From Streptococcus mitis (GTDB lineage: Bacteria; Bacillota; Bacilli; Lactobacillales; Streptococcaceae), in NCBI RefSeq assembly GCF_001579045.1, contig NZ_KQ970261.1, forward strand, positions 541,880-605,879: DNA of 64,000 nt, in the 5' to 3' direction. Positions 11,490 to 19,852 of this stretch are shown one piece after another. How positions within the stretch are numbered: position 1 is the stretch's first letter; each line of letters begins with the position of its first letter. Both the position numbers and the translations under genes were made by a program. The notes beneath the pieces are model-generated. The model was not told the DNA's origin. It saw nothing but the letters and a program-made list of their open reading frames with translations, and did not search any database.

Positions 11490-13742
11490 TTAGTCTCCTA
11501 AAGTTAATTTAATTTTTTTAATGTTTTTGATAGCTGTATTGGTCCGAACATCTTGCTTCTGAACAACGGAACCTGAACCTTCAAATTCCAGTTCAATATC
11601 CAACCATTTAGCAAAGGCCTCAGCAGTCTCTTTTTTCCAGCCATACATGTCTGGAATTTCTTCTACCTTATCCGATAAAAGGAGAACTTGTTGGTTTGGT
11701 GCAAGATTGGTCCCTTCTTCTACAGAAGTCTCTTTAATCTTTGTTCCAGTACCTACAACGATTGGTTGCACAATATTTCGGCGTAAGGCTTCCGCCAACT
11801 CACCAGGTGAAATATCCTTGATGCTAGGCATTGCATAAGAAGATTCTGTCGTAACTTTATCTAAATTTTTGGCTGGAGATTGAAGATTGAGAGATTCTTT
11901 CATAGCTGAAGCCCGCTCCAAGATTGGGGTGGCAAATTCTCCCAACTGGATACCTGAATAATGCTCAGGCTGTTGAACCGTTACATACAAGATAAAATCA
12001 GGATTTTCAGCAGGATTCATAGTCACAGCTGAGAAAATATAATTGGTAGAACCAACCAAGTATCCTCCATTTTTCTCATCAGCGATTTGAGCCGTACCGG
12101 ATTTAACTGCTACATTTTGTCCAGGAACTGTTATAATTGGCTTTCCTGTGTAGTGATTATACATAGTTCCATATAGAGGGTCCGTCCCAACTAAGATCAT
12201 GTGATTTCGAGTTGTGCTTGCTACCTCTTTGGAAACAGGATTTCCTACTATTTCTTTTTGTGACTTACGTACAGACTGATTGTTAGTATCATAAATAGCA
12301 CTTATAAATTTTGGCTCCAGCATAACTCCATCATTAGCAATAGCTGTAAAGGCACGAAGCATTTGTGTTTGTGTCACTGAAATTCCTTGCCCAAATGAGC
12401 TTTGAGCAATACTAACAATATTATCAGCTGGAAGTTGACCAGCGTATTCATCTGTCAAGCCAAAGCGAGTTGGAACCCCAAATTTAAAGCGTTTTAGATA
12501 ATCCAACCAAGTAGCATCTCCCATTTTTTGTTCAAGTAGACTCATTCCAACATTACTGGAGTGAGCGAAACCTTGTAAGAAAGTCATCATCCCACCAGTA
12601 GTCAAACCCTCATTAACATCCCAATCTCGAGTCGTCGCATCCGCCATTTTGAATTCACTGCTATTGAAGTATTCTCCACTTGGGAAGGTATTATTATCAA
12701 TAGAAGAAGCTAACGTCATAACCTTCATGGCTGATCCTGGTTCATAGTTACTTTGATAAAGAATATCACGCCAAACAAAGTCCTCAGTGATTCCTTCTTT
12801 AGTATCTGCATTAAAGGTAGGTCGTTGGGTGGTAGCGAGGATTTCACCGGTCTTTGCACTGACCAAGGTCGCGGTCATATACTTACCTTTTAGTTTTTCT
12901 TGGAAGGCATCCATTTGACTTTCCATAAAGGACTGCAAAGGACTAGATAGGGTCGTATAGACGTCTTTCCCGTTTACGGTCTGTTGGGTGACTTGTTCTG
13001 TACCAGGAACAATATTACCTAGACGGTCTTTTTCGTATGTAATAATACCATCTGTCCCAGCAAGAATGGTATTTAAAGAACTCTCCAAACCAGAAGTCCC
13101 TAACAAACTCTTACTACCATCCTCATTTTCATGAAGTTGGGCTAAGCCAATAAAGCTAGAAGCAAATTGTCCGTTTGGGTAACTACGATTGGGACTGGTT
13201 GTGAAATCAATCCCCTTGACCTCTGCAGTTTCCAATTCTTTTTTGATAGACATCATATTGGCATAGGTAATCCCATTGCCCTTCGAACCAAAGGAAACTT
13301 GAGTCAGATTCGGTTGAGACAATTGTTCTTTAACATAAGCCTCGTCCATATCCAAATACTTATGGAAGACCTCTGCTACCTTATTAAACTGAGCATCTTC
13401 TACATAAAGAATTTTACCCGTTGCTGATTTGTATTTTTTATCAATAACAGCATAGACATTATAGGAGGTTGCGTCCTCAGCAATCGGGACTCCATTTCGG
13501 TCATAAATAGTCCCACGTTTGGCAGGGACTGTACGGGTTATTTGGTGAACCTTCTTAGCCTCTTTTACTAGATCCGTTCCAAATTTACTACCACTTCCGA
13601 TAATAACAGCAAAATTGACCAAAAAGACAGCGAAAAGTACGACAGCTAACAAGCTGATGTACTTCCCCACTATTTTACGGTTTTCTGCTGGAGATTTACG
13701 GTTTCTAATCGCAAATCGGGTTATTCTTTTTGTCCACTTCAT
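11490..13742 (-). CDS. pbpX: Penicillin-binding protein 2x, mosaic resistance-type
   Basis: A 750-residue class B transpeptidase for septal peptidoglycan, the same length as pneumococcal PBP2x. It has an N-terminal membrane anchor (about 28-50), a dimerisation domain, a transpeptidase domain and two C-terminal PASTA repeats. The active-site triads are at pneumococcal positions: S337-A-M-K340, S395-S-N397 and K547-S-G549. The first triad reads SAMK, not STMK: this is the T338A change linked to beta-lactam resistance. Against the R6 sequence as I recall it, M343T, A346S, A347S, L364F, I371T, R384G, S389L and L546V are also present. Second-to-last gene of its operon. Confidence 0.97.
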   Translation of the reverse strand: MKWTKRITRFAIRNRKSPAENRKIVGKYISLLAVVLFAVFLVNFAVIIGSGSKFGTDLVKEAKKVHQITRTVPAKRGTIYDRNGVPIAEDATSYNVYAVIDKKYKSATGKILYVEDAQFNKVAEVFHKYLDMDEAYVKEQLSQPNLTQVSFGSKGNGITYANMMSIKKELETAEVKGIDFTTSPNRSYPNGQFASSFIGLAQLHENEDGSKSLLGTSGLESSLNTILAGTDGIITYEKDRLGNIVPGTEQVTQQTVNGKDVYTTLSSPLQSFMESQMDAFQEKLKGKYMTATLVSAKTGEILATTQRPTFNADTKEGITEDFVWRDILYQSNYEPGSAMKVMTLASSIDNNTFPSGEYFNSSEFKMADATTRDWDVNEGLTTGGMMTFLQGFAHSSNVGMSLLEQKMGDATWLDYLKRFKFGVPTRFGLTDEYAGQLPADNIVSIAQSSFGQGISVTQTQMLRAFTAIANDGVMLEPKFISAIYDTNNQSVRKSQKEIVGNPVSKEVASTTRNHMILVGTDPLYGTMYNHYTGKPIITVPGQNVAVKSGTAQIADEKNGGYLVGSTNYIFSAVTMNPAENPDFILYVTVQQPEHYSGIQLGEFATPILERASAMKESLNLQSPAKNLDKVTTESSYAMPSIKDISPGELAEALRRNIVQPIVVGTGTKIKETSVEEGTNLAPNQQVLLLSDKVEEIPDMYGWKKETAEAFAKWLDIELEFEGSGSVVQKQDVRTNTAIKNIKKIKLTLGD

Positions 13743-13745
13743 ATC

Positions 13746-14063
13746 TTACTCCGCTATTCGAATATTTTCATTGTTTAATTGCAAATCGTGTGAATTGGCA
13801 ATTTCTTTCAAACGTTCTGCACGTAATAGTTCATTGACCTCTTGCTTGGCATCGTCCAATTCGGTCTTCTTTTCCTCTATCTGCGCATTGATTTTTGTCA
13901 AATCATTCTGTACTTGCAAAAGCTTGGTCTGCATAAAAATAATACTAATTGCTACAATAAGAGTGGTTACAGCAATGGAAAAGTAAAAAGCTTTTTCCAC
14001 ACGCGAAAACCGTTTAAGTTGCATCTGTAGTATTTGACCTGTTTTTTCCATTCTTTCTGCCAT
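13746..14063 (-). CDS. ftsL: Cell division protein FtsL
   Basis: A 105-residue bitopic protein: basic cytoplasmic start, one membrane helix (about 26-45, FYFSIAVTTLIVAISIIFM), then an extracellular coiled coil rich in Glu/Lys/Leu. Size and place between rsmH and pbpX identify it. It should pair with DivIC at the septum and support PBP2x. Three bases separate its stop from pbpX. Confidence 0.93.
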   Translation of the reverse strand: MAERMEKTGQILQMQLKRFSRVEKAFYFSIAVTTLIVAISIIFMQTKLLQVQNDLTKINAQIEEKKTELDDAKQEVNELLRAERLKEIANSHDLQLNNENIRIAE

Positions 14064-14074
14064 CTTTTTTCCTC

Positions 14075-15025
14075 TTACTTGTGAATTTTTCTGGCCACGC
14101 GCAACTTGGCTGAGTGCGAGCGGTTATTGGCTTCTAATTCTTCTGCACTTGGCAAGATTGGCTTACGGGATACCAATTCCATCTTGGGCTTGAGATCATC
14201 CGGGATGAAAGGTAAGCCTTTTGGAACTTCAACTGTTGAAGCTTCCTTGAACAATTGCTTGGTCAAGCGGTCTTCTAAGGAATGAAAGGTAATCACTGAA
14301 ATTCTACCATCTAGAGCCAACATCTCCATAGCCTGCTGGATAGATTCATCTGCTGCTCCCAGTTCATCATTGACTTCAATTCGAATAGCTTGGAAAATCT
14401 GCTTAGCAGGATGACCCTTCTTCTTGAGTTCCTTGGCAGGCTTAGCAGACTTGATAATCTCTGCCAACTCAGTTGTTGTCTCAATTGGCTTCACTTCACG
14501 TGCTTGTTCAATCTTACGCGCGATCTGTTTAGAGAATTTATCCTCGCCATACTTGAAGAAAATACGAACCAAGTCATGATAGTCATAGTGGTTCACCACC
14601 TCATAGGCTGTCAGACTAGCTTCCTGATTCATCCGCATATCCAGTGGCGCATCCTTTTTATAAGAAAAACCACGCTCACGCTGGTCCAGCTGAGGACTAG
14701 ACACTCCCAAGTCATAACAAATTCCATCAATTTTCTGAACACCAGCTTCGCGCAAACGTGCCTGTAAATGACGGAAGTTATCCTTGATAAAAGTCACCAT
14801 TCCCTTTTCAATGTAAGGAGCCAAGCGTTTTTGCGCGTTGTCAATGGCATTCTGGTCCTGGTCAAAGGCATAGAGATGGCCTTTTTCACTTAATTTACTT
14901 AATAAATATTCGCTATGTCCTGCTCCGCCCAAAGTCGCATCAACGTAGATACCGTCAGGCTTTACGTCGAGCATATCAATCGTTTCGTGGAGTAAGACCG
15001 TTACATGATGAAATTCTTTTGTCAT
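14075..15025 (-). CDS. rsmH: 16S rRNA m4C1402 methyltransferase RsmH
   Basis: A 316-residue SAM-dependent N4-methyltransferase acting on C1402 of 16S rRNA. The N-terminal [13 protein letters not shown], the SAM motif [26 protein letters not shown] and the C-terminal FHSLEDRL are diagnostic. It opens the division operon and is followed by ftsL after 11 bases. Upstream a TGTGGTAAAAT sequence (minus strand, 15035-15045) could be an extended -10. Confidence 0.97.
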   Translation of the reverse strand: MTKEFHHVTVLLHETIDMLDVKPDGIYVDATLGGAGHSEYLLSKLSEKGHLYAFDQDQNAIDNAQKRLAPYIEKGMVTFIKDNFRHLQARLREAGVQKIDGICYDLGVSSPQLDQRERGFSYKKDAPLDMRMNQEASLTAYEVVNHYDYHDLVRIFFKYGEDKFSKQIARKIEQAREVKPIETTTELAEIIKSAKPAKELKKKGHPAKQIFQAIRIEVNDELGAADESIQQAMEMLALDGRISVITFHSLEDRLTKQLFKEASTVEVPKGLPFIPDDLKPKMELVSRKPILPSAEELEANNRSHSAKLRVARKIHK

Positions 15026-15048
15026 ATCTTATCTATTTTACCACAAAT

Positions 15049-15070
15049 CTGACTAGCTTGCACTAGTCAG
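15049..15070. repeat. Short perfect stem between rsmH and the XRE gene
   Basis: CTGACTAG / CTAGTCAG arms around a six-base loop, no T-run. Probably an operator-like or structural element between divergent genes; partner unknown. Confidence 0.35.
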
Positions 15071-15110
15071 ACAAATAGGCCAAAAACAAGTAAGATTTCT
15101 TTAAGAAATA

Positions 15111-15151
15111 TGTCAAATATGCTTGACACTTTATGTTTAAAAGACTATAAT
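15111..15151 (+). promoter_or_regulatory. Promoter and palindromic operator of the XRE operon
   Basis: TTGACA (15123-15128), 17 bases, TATAAT (15146-15151). The -35 is the right arm of an 18-bp palindrome TGTCAAATATGCTTGACA (15111-15128). This suits autorepression by the encoded XRE protein. Confidence 0.7.
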
Positions 15152-15191
15152 ATAATCAAATATATACGACATAAATCAGAAAGGAGAACAG

Positions 15192-15386
15192 ATGAATCGT
15201 GTGAAAGAATTTCGCAAGGAACTAGGTATTTCCCAGCTCGAACTAGCCAAGGATATCGGTGTCTCGAGACAAACCATCAATATGATTGAGAACGACAAGT
15301 ACAACCCAACTCTGGAACTCTGTCTCAATCTCGCCCGTAGCCTCCAAACTGACCTCAACAGTCTCTTTTGGGAGGAAGATTTTTAA
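15192..15386 (+). CDS. XRE-family (Cro/CI-type) transcriptional regulator
   Basis: A 64-residue protein consisting of one helix-turn-helix domain: LGISQLELAKDIGVSRQTINMIENDKYNPTLE. It matches the small YozG/YgzD-like regulators that accompany membrane-protein operons. Ribosome site AAAGGAG lies seven bases before the ATG. It is followed after 15 bases by the first DUF3278-type gene and probably controls its own operon through the palindrome over the -35 box. The inducer is unknown. Confidence 0.92.
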   Translation: MNRVKEFRKELGISQLELAKDIGVSRQTINMIENDKYNPTLELCLNLARSLQTDLNSLFWEEDF

Positions 15387-15401
15387 AAAAGGAGCCAACT
15401 C

Positions 15402-15944
15402 ATGAAAAAAGAAACCTTCACTGAAAAACTGATCAAACGCACATACGGTATTTCTGGTCCCCTTGACGAATACAAACGGCGTGAGGCCGATAGTATTGGG
15501 AACCAAGTCTTTATCGTCCTCTTTTATCTGATGATTTTCGGAAATCTTATTCCACTCCTTCTGGCCTATAAATACCCTCAAGAAGTGGCTCTAATCTATC
15601 CTCCTCTGATTTTAGTGATTGCCCTCATCGCTGCTGGCTATGTCACCTACCAAATGAAGAAAACAGGGATTACAGCTATTGATCCAGATATGCTGAGTGA
15701 GAAAGAAAGTAAGCAACTTCGCTACCCAGGTCTGAAAGCAGGTTTGTTCTTTGGTCTATGGATATTTTTTATAACTCCTCTTCTCGATATACTCATAGGT
15801 GAAGGTCAGGACTATTTTCAGTCTCTTCTCACTATAAGAAATGGTGTATCAAGCATTCTCGGTTCTATCTTCTTCGGAGCGAGCATACAGTTCCTCATCT
15901 CCCGTCGCATTGCAAAAACTAAGAAAAATCAAGATGAGGATTAG
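15402..15944 (+). CDS. DUF3278-type membrane protein
   Basis: A 180-residue protein with about four membrane helices (near 35-55, 63-80, 110-130, 145-162). The N-terminal LIKRTYGISGPLDEYKRREAD stretch resembles the DUF3278 family that occurs downstream of small XRE regulators in streptococci. Basic, charged C-terminus (RRIAKTKKNQDED). Its segment KQLRYPGLKAGLFFG onward is repeated in the next gene. Function not known; a membrane stress or signal role is only suggested by the regulator pairing. Confidence 0.8.
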   Translation: MKKETFTEKLIKRTYGISGPLDEYKRREADSIGNQVFIVLFYLMIFGNLIPLLLAYKYPQEVALIYPPLILVIALIAAGYVTYQMKKTGITAIDPDMLSEKESKQLRYPGLKAGLFFGLWIFFITPLLDILIGEGQDYFQSLLTIRNGVSSILGSIFFGASIQFLISRRIAKTKKNQDED

Positions 15945-15954
15945 GAGGAAATTC

Positions 15955-16197
15955 ATGAAAAAAGAAAAGAAACAGTTACGTTATCCTGGTCTGAAAGCAG
16001 GTTCGATTTATGGAACAGTGATATTTTTTATAATTCCACTCATTGATACCCTAACAAGTGAAAATCCAAATTTTATCACTTCTCTTCTAAATACAAAACA
16101 TATTTTTAAAACTATACTGGGAGCTTTCTTTTTCGGAGTGATGATGCATATTGTCGACTCACTTCGTATCGCAAGAGCTAAAAAAGACCAGGATTAG
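15955..16197 (+). CDS. Small membrane protein, duplicate of the C-terminal half of its neighbour
   Basis: An 80-residue protein with two membrane helices. The ATG at 15955 follows AGGAGGAAATTC, so I prefer it to an in-frame start at 15841 that would overlap the previous gene. KKQLRYPGLKAGSIYG and the ending RIARAKKDQD align with residues about 105-180 of the preceding protein, so this is a partial tandem duplication. No known function. Confidence 0.75.
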   Translation: MKKEKKQLRYPGLKAGSIYGTVIFFIIPLIDTLTSENPNFITSLLNTKHIFKTILGAFFFGVMMHIVDSLRIARAKKDQD

Positions 16198-16206
16198 GAG
16201 GTATCT

Positions 16207-16530
16207 ATGAAATCACTACTAACTTTACTTACCTATCATCTTTTGTTCAGTTCTCTGCTCATCTTCATCATCGTTTCAGGGAACTTAATCAGAGATATAG
16301 TCCTCCTTCCAGTCTTTGTTCCAGCCCTCAACAAAGGATTGACTTATCTAAAGATCGACTCCCAAAAAACGCGCATACTCAACTTAGCACTGTGCTTTAT
16401 GATTCTATCTTTACCACAATTGATGGTCATCTCAAGCAATTGGAAATATTATTTACTGCTCACTATCGCTATCCTTTCTTCTATCACTTATCTTTATTAT
16501 CTCTATCAATTCGTAAAAGAAAGTCAGTAA
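16207..16530 (+). CDS. Small hydrophobic membrane protein
   Basis: A 107-residue protein with about four predicted membrane segments and almost no soluble part. Ribosome site TTAGGAGGTATCT precedes the ATG. I do not recognise the family. It sits inside the XRE/DUF3278 operon, nine bases after the previous stop, so it probably works with those membrane proteins. Confidence 0.72.
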   Translation: MKSLLTLLTYHLLFSSLLIFIIVSGNLIRDIVLLPVFVPALNKGLTYLKIDSQKTRILNLALCFMILSLPQLMVISSNWKYYLLLTIAILSSITYLYYLYQFVKESQ

Positions 16531-16556
16531 AACCACTCATTTAGGAGGTTACTAGC

Positions 16557-17135
16557 ATGAAAAAAGAAGACTTAACCACTCGCCTACTTCGAAATCTCTT
16601 TCACATTCAGGGCCCTTTTGATGAATGCAGACAAGAAATTATCTACAAGGCTTGTGCCCGTTCCATGGTCCAAATCGTTTATTCTTCCTTCTTTCTCTTC
16701 TTGTTTTATCTATTATTTGGACGCTTCATAGAGGTCGTTCGCTATGCCATGCCCTATGTTTACTCTGGACTCATTTTTTTCATTACTTTAAAAACTCAAA
16801 GAGCCGTCAAAGAACTCCACTTGGAAAAAGATGACAAGTCAGAAATCATCCTCAAAACCTACAGCAAAGCCCAAATCAAATTCCGAAGCTGGATTGTGTT
16901 TATCGGTCTTCAGATTGGCCTCTTTACCTTACTCATCTTTCATAAAGTCTTCGTTCAGCAGATGTCTCTTTCAGATTTCGGGAAGTTGCTCATGCAATTC
17001 GATAAAAGTGGTCCTTTCCTAATGTATGGCCTGATTATCGGTAGCATTTTTGGAACTCTGACCTACGGATTTCTATCCCTACAGGAGGAAAAAACTCCTA
17101 AAAATACCAAACAGAAGGAGAAAAGCAAGCAATGA
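16557..17135 (+). CDS. DUF3278-type membrane protein, second copy
   Basis: A 192-residue protein with about four membrane helices and a lysine-rich tail (KTPKNTKQKEKSKQ). The N-terminal pattern (MKKEDLTTRLLRNLFHIQGPFDE) parallels the 15402 protein (MKKETFTEKLIKRTYGISGPLDE), so the two are paralogues. Its stop overlaps the glutathione peroxidase start by four bases (ATGA), which implies translational coupling. Confidence 0.8.
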   Translation: MKKEDLTTRLLRNLFHIQGPFDECRQEIIYKACARSMVQIVYSSFFLFLFYLLFGRFIEVVRYAMPYVYSGLIFFITLKTQRAVKELHLEKDDKSEIILKTYSKAQIKFRSWIVFIGLQIGLFTLLIFHKVFVQQMSLSDFGKLLMQFDKSGPFLMYGLIIGSIFGTLTYGFLSLQEEKTPKNTKQKEKSKQ

Positions 17136-17608
17136 CTTCACTATACGATTTTTCAGTCTTGAACCAAGACAATCAAGAAACTCCACTAAATACCTATCGT
17201 GGGAAAGTTCTCTTGATTGTCAACACTGCTACTGGATGTGGTTTAACACCCCAGTATCAAGCTCTCCAAGAACTCTATGACCGTTATCAAGAACAAGGTT
17301 TTGAGATTTTAGACTTCCCTTGCAATCAGTTTATGGGACAAGCACCAGGTAGCGCAGAGGAAATCAACGCCTTCTGTAGCCTACATTATCAAACCACTTT
17401 CCCACGTTTTGCCAAGATCAAGGTCAACGGTAAGGAGGCAGATCCCCTCTATGTTTGGTTGAAAGACCAGAAATCTGGCCCACTAGGAAAACGAATCGAA
17501 TGGAATTTCGCTAAGTTTCTCATCGGTCGTGATGGACAGGTCTTTGAACGCTTCGCTTCAAAAACAGACCCCAAACAAATTGAAGAGGCCATACAAACCC
17601 TACTATAA
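17132..17608 (+). CDS. Glutathione peroxidase-family thiol peroxidase
   Basis: A 158-residue GPx/BtuE-type peroxidase. NTATGCGLTPQY carries the peroxidatic cysteine, in place of selenocysteine. ILDFPCNQFMGQAPG and WNFAKFLIGRDGQ carry the partner residues and the resolving-cysteine region. Cytoplasmic, no signal peptide. In pneumococci the corresponding gene lies beside a GH31 gene, as the two regions are close here too. It ends the XRE operon and has a strong terminator. Confidence 0.93.
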   Translation: MTSLYDFSVLNQDNQETPLNTYRGKVLLIVNTATGCGLTPQYQALQELYDRYQEQGFEILDFPCNQFMGQAPGSAEEINAFCSLHYQTTFPRFAKIKVNGKEADPLYVWLKDQKSGPLGKRIEWNFAKFLIGRDGQVFERFASKTDPKQIEEAIQTLL

Positions 17609-17614
17609 TTTCAC

Positions 17615-17666
17615 AATCTCACTATGATTAGGTTTCTTTTATCCTAATGAATAGTGAGATTTTTTG
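17615..17666 (+). terminator. Terminator of the XRE-to-peroxidase operon
   Basis: Long hairpin: AATCTCACTAT / ATAGTGAGATT with inner GATTAGG / CCTAAT pairing, followed by TTTTT. Confidence 0.85.
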
Positions 17667-17680
17667 ATGGGCTTTGACTT

Positions 17681-17821
17681 ATACTCTTCGAAAATCTCTT
17701 CAAACCGCGTCAACGTTGCCTTGCCATATATATTTCGTCAGTTTCATCTACAACCTCAAAACAGTGTTTTGAGAAACCTGCGGCTAGTTTCCTAGTTTGA
17801 TTTTTGATTTTCATTGAGTAT
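17681..17821 (+). repeat. BOX element (boxA-boxB-boxC)
   Basis: Starts ATACTCTTCGAAAATCTC and ends TTTTCATTGAGTAT. The boxA part is shortened; one boxB unit with AAAACAGTGTTTTGAG is present. Confidence 0.9.
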
Positions 17822-17886
17822 TAAATAGAAAAAGTGAACAAATGTCTACTAGGAATATCAGAAACATCGTGAGTTTTAATCAAACT

Positions 17887-17926
17887 AAAAGGACTTAGCC
17901 CTGTACAATACAGAACTAAATCCTTT
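17887..17926 (-). terminator. Probable dtpT terminator
   Basis: AAAGGACTTAG / CTAAATCCTTT stem with inner TGTA / TACA pairing; short T-run on the minus strand. Confidence 0.5.
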
Positions 17927-17979
17927 GAATAAATAATTGATCTAACTTTTAGAATCCCTACAGAAATTCCAGTGTTTCT

Positions 17980-19452
17980 CTATTTGATACCAGACATTAG
18001 TTTTTCAATACGTGGAACGTAGAAGAGTAAGATAATACTGAATACAATCGTAATTCCTCCAACAATTCCATAGTAAGCAACTTCAGTTTCGCTTGTATAA
18101 AATTTTACAATTTGAGCATTGATAGCTTGGGCAGCAGCATCGCTCAAGAACCAGATAGACATCATTTGTGCTTGAAAGGACTTTGGTGCTAGCTTATTAG
18201 TGACTGATAGACCAATCGGCGAAATCAACATTTCACCCACAATCACAATAGCCCAACTCATAATCAACCAGAAAGGACTGACCTTAGCATCTGTCCCAAA
18301 GAACATCCCTGGTAACATCATCCACAAGAAAGATAAACCTGCCGCAAATAAACCGTAAGCAAATTTCTTAGAAGAGGACGGTTGCTTTTTACCCATTTTC
18401 CCCCACAACCACGCAAAAATCGGCACATAAATCATAATGAAAAGTGGATTGATACTTTGGAAAAAGCTAGATGGGACATGAATCTGATTCCCAAATACAT
18501 TAATGTAAAGTCGAGTTTGATCATCCGCAAATAGAGCGAGAACAACAGAACCCTGCTCCTCAATCGACCAGAAGAGTACTCCAGCGATAAATAGAGGAAT
18601 GTAGGCAAATACTCGGGATCTCTCAGTAGCAGTTATTTTCTGACTAGATAAAATCTTAAAGAAATAGTAGATTGGAATGATTACCGCAATCACTGTAAAG
18701 ATATTAACAATCATATCCACGTTAAACTGGTGAGTAAAGACTAAGCCTATAACCACGAGAATAACTATGACAAGTGTAATCAGCAAGCGTTTAATCAAGG
18801 TCTGCTGGTCCTTCTGTGAAAGTGGATCAGTAGGGTAAAGACTTGATTCAGGCAGGTATTTCTTCCCATCTAAAACATACTTCACCAGACCAAAGAACAT
18901 CCCAACGGCAGCTAATGAGAAACCTAGATGGAAATTGACTTCCTGACCTAGATAACCCACTAGATAAGGGGCAACGAAGGCACCTAAGTTAATACCAAAG
19001 ACAAAGATACTAAAACCTGCATCCCGCCTATCATCCTCTTTCTCATAGATTCCTCCAACCATATCTGAGATATTGGGTTTTAAAAATCCAGTTCCTAAGA
19101 TAATCAAGGCAATAGAAAGATAGAGAGCCACTTGTCCAAAAGGTGTTGCCAAAGCAATATGCCCTAGCATAATCAGAATCCCACCGTAAAAGACGGTCTT
19201 ACGGCTTCCTAAAATACGGTCACTGACAAAACCACCGATAACCGCGGACAAAAATACCAGCGAGCCATAAATCGCCATAATCGATGCAGCCGTGGTCTTA
19301 TCCATCCCCAACCCACCATCTTGCACACTATAGTACATGTAGTAAAGTAGGATAGCTCGCATCCCATAGTAAGAAAAGCGCTCCCACATCTCTGTGAAGA
19401 AGAGGGTGGATAAGCCAATAGGATGTCCAAAAAATGTTTTCTGTTTTTCCAT
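17980..19452 (-). CDS. POT-family di/tripeptide:H+ symporter (DtpT-like)
   Basis: A 490-residue transporter with 12-14 membrane helices. The POT signatures ExxERFxYYG (EMWERFSYYGMRA), GGxxxDRxxG (GGFVSDRILGSRK) and the FxxFYxxINxG-like FSIFVFGINLGAF are present. It imports di- and tripeptides with protons, complementing the Ali-type oligopeptide route. It is monocistronic, with a consensus promoter, and converges with the peroxidase operon. Confidence 0.95.
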   Translation of the reverse strand: MEKQKTFFGHPIGLSTLFFTEMWERFSYYGMRAILLYYMYYSVQDGGLGMDKTTAASIMAIYGSLVFLSAVIGGFVSDRILGSRKTVFYGGILIMLGHIALATPFGQVALYLSIALIILGTGFLKPNISDMVGGIYEKEDDRRDAGFSIFVFGINLGAFVAPYLVGYLGQEVNFHLGFSLAAVGMFFGLVKYVLDGKKYLPESSLYPTDPLSQKDQQTLIKRLLITLVIVILVVIGLVFTHQFNVDMIVNIFTVIAVIIPIYYFFKILSSQKITATERSRVFAYIPLFIAGVLFWSIEEQGSVVLALFADDQTRLYINVFGNQIHVPSSFFQSINPLFIMIYVPIFAWLWGKMGKKQPSSSKKFAYGLFAAGLSFLWMMLPGMFFGTDAKVSPFWLIMSWAIVIVGEMLISPIGLSVTNKLAPKSFQAQMMSIWFLSDAAAQAINAQIVKFYTSETEVAYYGIVGGITIVFSIILLFYVPRIEKLMSGIK

Positions 19453-19482
19453 ATATATTCTCCTTTAACGATATAATAATTC

Positions 19483-19511
19483 ATTTTACAGAATTTTCAA
19501 ATAAATGTCAA
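19483..19511 (-). promoter_or_regulatory. dtpT promoter
   Basis: Minus strand TTGACA (19506-19511), 17 bases, TAAAAT (19483-19488), then AAAGGAG before the ATG. Confidence 0.8.
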
Positions 19512-19722
19512 ACAAATCCTGTTTCTTTTAGAAAATTTCTGAAAAAATCACACGTCTCATACTTAATTCCATCATAAAACTCCATTTCAGACTAACTTCC
19601 ACTTCGGTCAGGCAAGCGAAAGTTACTTTGAAAAATCACCTTTAAAAATTTGCTCTTGTTTAGTTTAAAAATGTTTCAAACCTTGAAACATACTTATCTT
19701 ATCCTTTCCTCTTCAATAAACA

Positions 19723-19775
19723 AAAAAATCCCTATGCCAAACTTGTAATTACTAAAATACAAGTCAATAAGCATA
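19723..19775 (-). terminator. Terminator of the ABC importer/GH31 operon
   Basis: Minus strand stem CTATGC / GCATAG with inner ACTTGTA / TACAAGT, followed by TTTTTTTGTTT. Confidence 0.8.
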
Positions 19776-19852
19776 GAGATGTAAAACTGTTACACATTAA
19801 AAAATAAATAATTAGTAATTAAATAATAGAAATTGTGTACGAAATGTCTCAA

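Larger units (their letters stand above)
17609..17979. other. Convergent intergenic region
   Basis: 371 bases between two converging genes, holding the peroxidase terminator, a BOX element and the likely dtpT terminator. No gene seen. Confidence 0.8.
19453..19852. other. Intergenic region between dtpT and the GH31 operon
   Basis: 400 bases. Holds the dtpT promoter, a palindrome at 19671-19691 (ATGTTTCAA, three bases, TTGAAACAT; regulator unknown), and the terminator of the GH31 operon. No gene seen. Confidence 0.75.

Noticed and set aside
15841-15954. Longer start for the 80-residue membrane protein
   Set aside because: It would overlap the previous gene by over 100 bases, while ATG 15955 has AGGAGG at proper spacing.
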